From assembly GCA_036381015.1 (NCBI GenBank), contig DASVDR010000014.1:62001-126000 (forward strand): a stretch of DNA of 64,000 nucleotides, given 5' to 3'. Of the stretch, positions 16,865 through 23,821 are shown piece by piece (the stretch's first letter is position 1; each line of letters starts with the position of its first letter). The DNA is from Gammaproteobacteria bacterium (GTDB lineage Bacteria > Pseudomonadota > Gammaproteobacteria > Steroidobacterales > Rariloculaceae). The translations under genes were made by a program, and so were the position numbers. Under the pieces are notes generated by a model, which did no database searches, was not told where the DNA came from, and saw only the letters and a program-made list of their open reading frames with translations.

Positions 16865-16894
16865 TTGACGCCGCTCGCGACCGGCCTCTAGCAT
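16865..16894 (+). promoter_or_regulatory. Predicted sigma-70 promoter for the hpaF-hpaE-ligAB operon
   Basis: TTGACG (16865-16870) and TAGCAT (16889-16894) are separated by 18 bp in the divergent gap before the hpaF-like gene. The -35 matches five of six consensus bases and the -10 four of six. The element is positioned about 69 bases before the GTG start. Confidence 0.45.
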
Positions 16895-16962
16895 GCCGAA
16901 TGGCGCAGGCAGCGCCTTTCGGCATCCGAAGCCGCGCCTCCGCCGCAACGGAGCTTTGCGAC

Positions 16963-17382
16963 GTGCCACACCTGACCATCGAGTACTCCGCGAACCTGGA
17001 AGGGCGCCTCGATCTCGACGGGCTGCTGGACGTGCTTTATCGCGCGGCGCTCGAAACCGGTGTCTTTCCGCTCGGCGGGATCCGCGTCCGGGCCCACCGC
17101 GCCGACCACTACCGGATCGCGGATTGCGATCCCGCGAACGCGTTCGTGCACGTCACGGCGCTGATCGGGCACGGCCGCCCCCTCGACGTGCGGCGCCGCG
17201 CCGGCGAGCACCTTTTCGCGGCGCTGACCGATTGCCTCGAGCCGCTCTATGCGGAAGGTCCGCTCGCGATCTCGTTCCACGTCGAGGAGTCGCATCCGGA
17301 CCTCAACTTCAAGAAGAACAACCTGCATCGGTACGTGGCCGAGCGGAAGGAACGCGCGCAAGGAGGCGCATCGAACGGATGA
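16963..17382 (+). CDS. hpaF: 5-carboxymethyl-2-hydroxymuconate isomerase (HpaF/HpcD-like)
   Basis: This 139-residue protein reads from GTG 16963. The first residues after the initiator are PHLTIEYS, which places Pro at position 2. After methionine removal this becomes the N-terminal catalytic proline of the tautomerase superfamily, which strongly supports this start. Length and later motifs (GGIRVRAHRADHYRIAD, SFHVEESHPDLNFKKNNLH) match 5-carboxymethyl-2-hydroxymuconate delta-isomerase, which tautomerises the ring-cleavage acid. The stop overlaps the ATG of the following dehydrogenase by ATGA, so the two are coupled. Confidence 0.88.
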   Translation: MPHLTIEYSANLEGRLDLDGLLDVLYRAALETGVFPLGGIRVRAHRADHYRIADCDPANAFVHVTALIGHGRPLDVRRRAGEHLFAALTDCLEPLYAEGPLAISFHVEESHPDLNFKKNNLHRYVAERKERAQGGASNG

Positions 17383-18893
17383 GCGATCGGCTGCAGGAGA
17401 ATCTCGCGAAGGCGGAACGGTATCTCGAGCGCTACCGCGAGCAGCCGCTCGCGCACCGGATCGGCGGCGAGCAGCGGCCGTCCGCAGGCGGAGGCACGTT
17501 CGAGAACCGCTCGCCGATCGACGGCGGCCTGCTCGGGCGCGTCGCGTCCGGCGACGAGCGCGACGTGCATGCGGCCGCGTCCGCGGCGCAAGCGGCCTTC
17601 CCCGCATGGCGCGATCTGCCGTGCGCCGAGCGCCGCCGGCTGCTGCACCGGATCGCGGACGCCATCGAAGCACGCGCCGAGGAGATCACGCTCGTCGAGT
17701 CGATGGACACCGGCCAGCCGGTGCGCTTCATGGCCGCGGCCGCGAAGCGGGGCGCCGAGAACTTCCGGTTCTTCGCGGACAAGGCGCCCGAAGCCGGCAG
17801 CGGGCTGTCGCTGCCCGCGCGCGAGCACGTGAACTACACGCTGCGCCAGCCGATCGGGCCGGTGGGCGTGATCACGCCCTGGAACACGCCGTTCATGCTC
17901 GCCACGTGGAAGATCGCGCCCGCGCTCGCCGCCGGCTGCACCGTCGTGCACAAGCCGGCGGAGTGGAGCCCGCTCACGGCGGACCTGCTGGCCGAGATCG
18001 CGGCCGACGCCGGCCTGCCGCCCGGAGTGCTGAACGTCGTGCACGGCCTCGGCGAGTCCGCCGGCAAGGCGGTCACCGAGCACGAGGCGATCAAGGCGAT
18101 CGCGTTCGTCGGCGAGTCGGCGACGGGGAGCCTGATCATGGCGCAGGGGGCGCCGACGCTGAAGCGCGTGCATTTCGAGCTCGGCGGCAAGAATCCGGTG
18201 ATCGTCTTCGACGATGCGGATCTCGAGCGCGCGCTCGAGGCCGTCGTCTTCATGATCTACAGCTTGAACGGCGAGCGCTGCACGTCGTCGAGCCGGCTGC
18301 TCGTGCAGCGGCCCCTGCACGACGGGCTCGTGGAGCGCGTCGTCGAACGGGCGCGGCGCATCCGCGTCGGCCATCCGCTCGATCCCGCCACCGAGATCGG
18401 CCCGTTGATCCATACGAGCCACGTCGAGAAGGTGCTCGGCTACTTCGACGTCGCCGCCGAGGAGCGCGTCCGGGTCGCCGTGGGAGGGCGGCGGGCGGCC
18501 GCCGGCGGCAATTTCGTCGAGCCCACCGTGCTCGTCGGCGCCGCACCTTCGATGCGCGTCGCGCAGGAGGAGATCTTCGGGCCGGTCTTGACGGTGATGC
18601 CGTTCGACGACGAGGCGGAGGCGGTCGAGATCGCGAACGGCGTGCGGTACGGCCTCGCGGCCTACGTCTGGACGAGCGACGTCGGCCGCGCGCACCGGAT
18701 GGCGCGTGCGCTCGACGTCGGGATGGTCTGGATCAACTCGGAGAACAACCGGCACTTGCCGGCGCCGTTTGGCGGCATGAAGGCGAGCGGCATCGGGCGC
18801 GACGGCGGCGACTACAGCTTCGACTTCTACATGGAGACGAAAAACGTCTGCGTCGCCCTGGGCACCCACCGAGTGCCGTCCCTCGGCGCCTGA
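17379..18893 (+). CDS. hpaE: 5-carboxymethyl-2-hydroxymuconate semialdehyde dehydrogenase (HpaE-like ALDH)
   Basis: The 504-residue protein belongs to the NAD(P)-dependent aldehyde dehydrogenase superfamily. The cofactor/active-site segments are GVITPWNTPFM, HKPAEWSPLTA, FVGESATGS, FELGGKNP (general-base Glu) and NGERCTSSSR (nucleophilic Cys). The close isomerase and extradiol dioxygenase neighbours favour oxidation of the semialdehyde made by meta-cleavage of homoprotocatechuate. Other aldehydes are possible because ALDH specificity is hard to read. The stop is six bases before the first base of repeat cluster B. Confidence 0.88.
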   Translation: MSDRLQENLAKAERYLERYREQPLAHRIGGEQRPSAGGGTFENRSPIDGGLLGRVASGDERDVHAAASAAQAAFPAWRDLPCAERRRLLHRIADAIEARAEEITLVESMDTGQPVRFMAAAAKRGAENFRFFADKAPEAGSGLSLPAREHVNYTLRQPIGPVGVITPWNTPFMLATWKIAPALAAGCTVVHKPAEWSPLTADLLAEIAADAGLPPGVLNVVHGLGESAGKAVTEHEAIKAIAFVGESATGSLIMAQGAPTLKRVHFELGGKNPVIVFDDADLERALEAVVFMIYSLNGERCTSSSRLLVQRPLHDGLVERVVERARRIRVGHPLDPATEIGPLIHTSHVEKVLGYFDVAAEERVRVAVGGRRAAAGGNFVEPTVLVGAAPSMRVAQEEIFGPVLTVMPFDDEAEAVEIANGVRYGLAAYVWTSDVGRAHRMARALDVGMVWINSENNRHLPAPFGGMKASGIGRDGGDYSFDFYMETKNVCVALGTHRVPSLGA

Positions 18894-18898
18894 TGTCG

Positions 18899-18980
18899 AA
18901 AAAAGGTGTCAGACACCTTTTTCCTCGAAAAGGTGTCTGACACGTTATTCCCGGAAGAAGGTGTCAGACACCTTTTTTTT
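18899..18980. repeat. REP-like repeat cluster B: three copies inside an operon
   Basis: Three copies of the GGTGTC(A/T)GACACC unit with A/T-run flanks lie between the dehydrogenase stop and the LigA-like start. The middle copy ends ACG, a variant also seen in cluster A. Because both flanking genes point the same way and the gap is short, the cluster sits inside an apparent transcription unit and could attenuate the downstream dioxygenase genes. Confidence 0.85.
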
Positions 18981-18990
18981 CGGAATGGGT

Positions 18991-19302
18991 ATGAGCCTGT
19001 ATTACGTGCAGAAGCTGCTGTGGCAGCTGAACCGGGACCCGGCGGTGCGGCGGCGGTTCGCGGACGACCGTGACGAGCTGCTCGGTGAGTACCGATTGAC
19101 GGACGAGGAGCGGCGCGCGATCGTCGAAGGCGATATCGGGCTGCTCTACGTGATGGGCGTGAACGGCCAGCTGCTGATGCATTACTCGGCGCTGCTCGGG
19201 CAGAGCTGGGACGAGTACATCGCCGCGATGAGGGCCGGCGTCGAGAAATACGGCCCGGTGCGGGGCGGCCTCTACACGCTGCTCGAGGACCGCGAACGAT
19301 GA
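18991..19302 (+). CDS. Extradiol dioxygenase alpha (LigA-like) subunit
   Basis: A small helical protein of 103 residues from ATG 18991; ATG 18985 is also possible. The N-terminal MSLYYVQKLLWQLNRDPAVR and the DEERRAIVEGDIGLLYVMGV segment are typical of the LigA alpha subunit of protocatechuate 4,5-dioxygenase. LigA packs against the catalytic LigB subunit and closes its active site. It is followed by a LigB homologue with an ATGA overlap, so the two are translated together. An upstream in-frame ATG at 18961 lies within the repeat and is not credible as the start. Confidence 0.82.
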   Translation: MSLYYVQKLLWQLNRDPAVRRRFADDRDELLGEYRLTDEERRAIVEGDIGLLYVMGVNGQLLMHYSALLGQSWDEYIAAMRAGVEKYGPVRGGLYTLLEDRER

Positions 19303-20120
19303 GCCTCGTCTTCGCCGGAGCATGCAGCCATGCGCCGGGCATCACGGGACGCGCCGAGCGCGCCGACGCCGCGGTCCGCGACGCGTTCTACGCGAAGCTC
19401 GACGAGCTTCGTGCCCGGCTCGAAGCCTCGGCACCCGACGCGCTCGTCGTGATCGCGGCCGAGCATTTCGCGAACTTCTTCATGAACAACATGCCGGCTT
19501 ACTGCATGGGCATGGCCGATGTGTACGAAGGTCCGATCGAGGACGAGAAATGGCTCGGAATCGCCCGAGCGGACGTGCCCGGCCACCGTGACCTTTCGCG
19601 GCGGCTCATCGAGGCGATGCTGCGCGACATCGACCTCGCCTACGCCGAGGAATGGAAGTTCGACCACGGCATCATGGTGCCGCTGCACTTCCTCACGCCG
19701 CGCTTCGATCTGCCTGTCATCCCGGTGAACATCAACTGCCAGGGGCCGCCGCTGACGCCGCTCGCGCGTGCCTACGAGTTCGGCCGGGCGTTGCGTCGTG
19801 CATGCGACGCGCAGCCCGAGCGCATTGCGCTCGTCGGCACCGGCGGTATCTCGCATTGGCCGGCTACACCGGACTCGGGCACGATCAACGAGGCCTGGGA
19901 CCGTGAGTTCCTCGACCGCTTCATTCGCAACGATCGCGAGGCACTCCTCGCCTACAGCGATGCCGAGACGTTCCGCGACGCCGGTCAGGGCGGGTTCGAG
20001 ATCCGCACGTTCGTCGCCGTCGCCGGCGCGACGGAAGGCGCCGGCGGCGAGCTGCTCTTCTACGCGCCGATCCCGATCTTCGCGGTCGGCTGCACCGTCG
20101 CGACGATGACGGTGCGGTGA
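19299..20120 (+). CDS. Class III extradiol ring-cleavage dioxygenase, catalytic beta (LigB-like) subunit
   Basis: This 273-residue LigB-fold protein has the first iron-ligand histidine in ACSHAPGI (residues 7-14), a conserved segment VVIAAEHFANFF that carries the second, and a GTGGISHWP loop with the proposed acid-base histidine. It opens catechol-type rings next to the hydroxyls using Fe(II) and O2. Given HpaE and HpaF neighbours, the ring substrate is probably homoprotocatechuate or another carboxylated catechol. The classic HpaD is a different type, so this may be a functional replacement. Protocatechuate or gallate are alternatives. Confidence 0.85.
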   Translation: MSLVFAGACSHAPGITGRAERADAAVRDAFYAKLDELRARLEASAPDALVVIAAEHFANFFMNNMPAYCMGMADVYEGPIEDEKWLGIARADVPGHRDLSRRLIEAMLRDIDLAYAEEWKFDHGIMVPLHFLTPRFDLPVIPVNINCQGPPLTPLARAYEFGRALRRACDAQPERIALVGTGGISHWPATPDSGTINEAWDREFLDRFIRNDREALLAYSDAETFRDAGQGGFEIRTFVAVAGATEGAGGELLFYAPIPIFAVGCTVATMTVR

Positions 20121-20414
20121 CGACGTGAGCGAGCCGGCGCAAGCGCAGCCGGCCGCGTCCCGCGGCGGTTGATCCCGTTCCTCCCGGCGCCGTCGGCCGG
20201 CGGCGCACGTCTTGATCGAGCGCTTCACGACTTCGACATAATATGGGCTCGATATCGTCGCGCACTGCACACAATTCGCCCGATACCCTTGGCCTTGTGT
20301 TCTCGTAACTTACGGAAACTACCTATATTTTCGGTTTGTCGGGCGGCTTGAGAAGAGTGTTGCGTCAAGCTTACAATCGGGCAAGTTGGACCACAGTCGG
20401 CCAAGGAGGCGGAT
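20121..20414. other. Intergenic region upstream of the TonB-dependent receptor
   Basis: This 294-bp gap is relatively AT-rich after about 20236. Apart from the promoter listed at 20348-20377 and the AAGGAGG ribosome site at 20402-20408, I see no gene, RNA or repeat in it. Confidence 0.5.
20348..20377 (+). promoter_or_regulatory. Predicted sigma-70 promoter of the TonB-dependent receptor
   Basis: TTGAGA (20348-20353) and TACAAT (20372-20377) are separated by 18 bp within an AT-rich patch. The receptor ATG at 20415 follows 38 bases after the -10, with an AAGGAGG Shine-Dalgarno in between. Confidence 0.55.
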
Positions 20415-23400
20415 ATGGAACATCGTCCTGCTTTGCGCCGCGCGCACCGTCGCGGCCAGTCCTTGCGTCTTTCCAGAATCGCTTTCGCCGTCAGGACCGG
20501 CGTCGCCTGCGCTTGCGTGCTGTCGGCTGCGGGTGTGGCCGGCCTCGCGAACGCTCAAGTCGAGCCCCCTCAGCCGCCGGGTGCGCCCGAGGAGATCACG
20601 GTCACCGGCTCGCGGATTCAGCGCACCGGCATGACGACGCCGACGCCGGTCACGGCTGTGGACGCCGGGCAGCTCGCGCAAATGGCGCCCGGCAACCTGA
20701 TCGATTCGCTGAACCAGCTGCCGCAGTTCTTCAACAACGCAAGCCCGCAGACGCAGTTCAACTTCGCGGGGACGGCCGGCGCGAGCAACCTGAACATTCG
20801 CGGCATCGGATCCGACCGCACGCTCGTGCTCCTCGACGGCCGCCGGATCGTGTCGTCGAATCGGCTCGGTACCACCGATATCAACGTGTTCCCCGAGGCG
20901 ATGATCGAGCGTGTCGAGGTCGTGACCGGCGGCGCGTCGGCGGCGTACGGCTCGGACGCCGTCGCGGGCGTGGCGAACTTCATTCTGAACACGGACTTCA
21001 CCGGAATCGACACGCATTTCCAGGGCGGGCTCACCGGCGAAGGCGACGCCGAGAATTCGGAAGCCTCCTTCACGTACGGCACGGACATCGGCGACCGCGC
21101 GCACTGGATCGGCTCCGTCGACTACTACAGCGCTGCAGGCGTGGACGGATACGAGGGCCGCGACTGGTATCAAGGCTGGGGCACCGTCACGAATCCCGAA
21201 TGGGTCGCATCCGGCGGCGCGGTGGGGCCGCAGCTCATCATCGCGCCGAACGTCGTCTCCACCGAGTACACGTTCGGCGGAATGATCCGCGCGCCGGGCA
21301 CGTCGCTCGATCGGCTGATGTTCCTTCCGGACGGGTCGGTCACGCCGTTCGTGCAGAGCGAGCTCTCCGTCTTCGACACCGGCACGCAGTCGCAGTCGAT
21401 CGCCCCGCAGTTCGGCGGCGGCAGCGGTGACAACATCGAGGCGGATCGCGGCGGCGAGGGCGGTCTCGTGCCGAGCATCGACCGCGGGAGCGCGTACACC
21501 TATTTCGATTACGACCTCTCGTCGAACCTCAACGTTTTCGTCCAGGCGCTTTACGGCAACAACAAGACGAACTCGCCGGCGTTCACGTCGCTGATGTTCG
21601 GTCCGTGGCAGGCCACGCTGTTCCGCGACAACGCGTTCCTGCCCGAAACGGTTCAGGAGCTGATGGACGAGGAAGGCCTCACGTCCGTCGGCTTCTCGCG
21701 CCTCGCGAGCAGCGCGGATCTCGGCATCGCGCGCTTCGAGCAGGAGAACGGCACGCTGTCCGGAACGGTCGGCTTCAACGCGCTGATCGAGGGCGACGGC
21801 TTCTTCGACGGATGGTCCATCGACGGCTACTACCAGTACGGCGAGAACCGCAATCGCGTGCGCATGTTCAATTTCCCGCGTGTCGACCGCATCTTCCAGC
21901 AGATGGACGCGGTGTTCGCCGACGACGGCTCGATCGTATGCCGCGCCGCGCTGTTCGACCCCGCTCGATACGGCGATTGCATCCCGCTCAACCTGCTCGG
22001 CGAGGGGCGTGCTTCGCCCGAAGCGATCGCCTACGCGACGGAGGGCACGAAGGTCGTGCGCGCGGATCTGGTCCAGCACTTCGTCGAGGTCGTCGCGAAC
22101 GGCGAGCTGTGGGACGACCGCGATGCGGGTGCCGTGTCGGTGGCGTTCGGCGCGTCGTATCGTGAAGACTCGATCGATCAGGTCGTCTCGGACATCACGA
22201 ATCCGACGAACGACCCGGACTTCGACGCCGTGCCGTTCAACGATCCGTCCCGGGGCATTCAGGGCATTCCGCTCGGCTACCAGGGCGTGTCGTCGGGCTT
22301 TCAGTTCTCCACGTCGCCGAACATCGACGGCCGCTTCAATGTGAAGGAGATTTTCGCCGAGACGCTCGTGCCGCTCGTCACGGATGCCGCGGCGGCGGAT
22401 GAGCTGAATCTGAGCCTCGCGGCGCGGATGGCCGACTATTCCGGCAGCGGCAGCGTTGCTTCGTACAAGCTCGGGCTCGACTGGCAGATCTACGACGACT
22501 TGCGTCTGCGCGGGACCTACTCGCGGGACGTGCGCGCGGCCACCCTGTCCGAGCGCTTCGACCGGCAAGGGCAGGGCGCCTCCGCGGAGGATCCGTTCCT
22601 CGGCAACATCAGCTACGCGTTCGGTCAGACGATCGGCGGTAACCCGGAGGTGGATCCGGAGGAGGCGGACACGCTCACGGTGGGCGTCGTCTATCAGCCT
22701 TCGGTCGCGCCCGGGCTCTCGTTCTCGGTGGACTGGTACGAGATCGACATCGCAGGCGCCATCGATCAGCTCGGCGTGCAGCGCATCGTCGACGATTGCT
22801 TCCAGGGCGCCGAGGAGCTCTGCCAGCTGATCACCCGCTCGGACGAAACGTTGCCGGGCGAGCCGATCGGACGCATCACGAACGTCGAGAATCTCTTCCT
22901 CAACGTGAGCGCGGCGAAGGTCAGCGGCGTCGACACCGAGGTCACGTACACCAAGGAATTCGGCCAGCATTCGATCGCGTTGCGCGGCCTGGTGAGCTAC
23001 CTCGACGAGAACTCGATCACGAACATCGGTGCGCCGACGGACAACGAGGCGGGTGACATCCTCGCGGGCCTGCCTCGATGGAAGGCGACGGCCGGCGTCA
23101 ATTACAGCAACGGTCCGTTCTCGGTCTATGTGCAGGAGCGCTACATCGGCAGCGGTTACCGCAACAACGACGACCTCGAGGGCAACGTGACGCCGCCGCC
23201 GGGCTTCACGGATGCGACGATCAGCGACAATACCATCGAGTCGACTCTGTACACCGACATGCGGCTGTCGTACACGTTCACGCGGGGCGGCGCCGAATGG
23301 GAGATCTACGGCAATGTGAACAACGTGTTCGACGAGGAGCCGCCGATCGTTGCCGGTTTCTTCAACTTCTTCGGCTCGACGCAGGTGAACGAAGCGCTCT

Positions 23401-23450
23401 ACGATGTCCTCGGCCGCCGGTTCACCGCCGGCTTCACGTTCCGCTACTGA
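20415..23450 (+). CDS. TonB-dependent outer-membrane receptor
   Basis: This 1011-residue protein starts at ATG 20415 behind a strong AAGGAGG. A long signal peptide (to about residue 48, ending NAQ) precedes the plug: EEITVTGSRI, a TonB-box-like/plug entry, then LNIRGIGSDRTLVLLDGRR and GGASAAYGSDAVAGVANFIL, typical of the large proteobacterial receptors for siderophores, vitamin B12 or carbohydrates. The C-terminus ends GRRFTAGFTFRY, with the terminal aromatic residue of outer-membrane barrels. No ligand can be assigned. It stands alone between the aromatic cluster and the glucan cluster; import of an aromatic substrate or glucan is possible but unsupported. Confidence 0.92.
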   Translation: MEHRPALRRAHRRGQSLRLSRIAFAVRTGVACACVLSAAGVAGLANAQVEPPQPPGAPEEITVTGSRIQRTGMTTPTPVTAVDAGQLAQMAPGNLIDSLNQLPQFFNNASPQTQFNFAGTAGASNLNIRGIGSDRTLVLLDGRRIVSSNRLGTTDINVFPEAMIERVEVVTGGASAAYGSDAVAGVANFILNTDFTGIDTHFQGGLTGEGDAENSEASFTYGTDIGDRAHWIGSVDYYSAAGVDGYEGRDWYQGWGTVTNPEWVASGGAVGPQLIIAPNVVSTEYTFGGMIRAPGTSLDRLMFLPDGSVTPFVQSELSVFDTGTQSQSIAPQFGGGSGDNIEADRGGEGGLVPSIDRGSAYTYFDYDLSSNLNVFVQALYGNNKTNSPAFTSLMFGPWQATLFRDNAFLPETVQELMDEEGLTSVGFSRLASSADLGIARFEQENGTLSGTVGFNALIEGDGFFDGWSIDGYYQYGENRNRVRMFNFPRVDRIFQQMDAVFADDGSIVCRAALFDPARYGDCIPLNLLGEGRASPEAIAYATEGTKVVRADLVQHFVEVVANGELWDDRDAGAVSVAFGASYREDSIDQVVSDITNPTNDPDFDAVPFNDPSRGIQGIPLGYQGVSSGFQFSTSPNIDGRFNVKEIFAETLVPLVTDAAAADELNLSLAARMADYSGSGSVASYKLGLDWQIYDDLRLRGTYSRDVRAATLSERFDRQGQGASAEDPFLGNISYAFGQTIGGNPEVDPEEADTLTVGVVYQPSVAPGLSFSVDWYEIDIAGAIDQLGVQRIVDDCFQGAEELCQLITRSDETLPGEPIGRITNVENLFLNVSAAKVSGVDTEVTYTKEFGQHSIALRGLVSYLDENSITNIGAPTDNEAGDILAGLPRWKATAGVNYSNGPFSVYVQERYIGSGYRNNDDLEGNVTPPPGFTDATISDNTIESTLYTDMRLSYTFTRGGAEWEIYGNVNNVFDEEPPIVAGFFNFFGSTQVNEALYDVLGRRFTAGFTFRY

Positions 23451-23821
23451 GCGCATGCACTCGGTGCCGGGCGTTCGACTAGTGCATTCGGTGCCGGACG
23501 TGCACTTCGGGCACTTCGCCGACCGGCACTTCCCCGGGCATGCGGACCGCTCGGTCCGCATGCCCGAGTCGTGCCGGTATCGGCCTCCGCCAACGGTCGT
23601 CGGCTGACCGGCGGTGCGGGGTGTCTCCGTCCGGCGACGCTCCGCTCCGCCGACGACCGGTGGAGCACCCCTCCCCGACGCCCGCCCGTGATCGGTTAAT
23701 CTAACGGCTTGCACCAGGCGAAGCGGCTCCGGTTCCCCCGACGCTGCCGGGACGAGGGTCGGTCCGTGTCGCGACCGGCCGGCGGGCATTGCGTTTCCTT
23801 CGCCGGCTGCTGGAACGCGCC
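23451..23821. other. 371-bp intergenic region before the glucan cluster
   Basis: The first part (about 23453-23530) holds short repeated phrases around GTGCATTCGGTGCCGG and GCACTTCG. These are followed by the strong hairpin at 23535-23566 and then GC-rich sequence. TAATCT at 23697-23702 could be a -10 for glgP, but its -35 is not convincing. No coding sequence is credible. Confidence 0.5.
23535..23566. terminator. Perfect 15-bp inverted repeat with 2-nt loop
   Basis: CGGGCATGCGGACCG (23535-23549) is followed by CT and then its exact complement (23552-23566). It lies 84 bases after the TonB-dependent receptor stop. The stem is very stable, but there is no T-tract, so it may slow or end transcription in either direction or be a mobile palindromic repeat. 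Confidence 0.4.
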
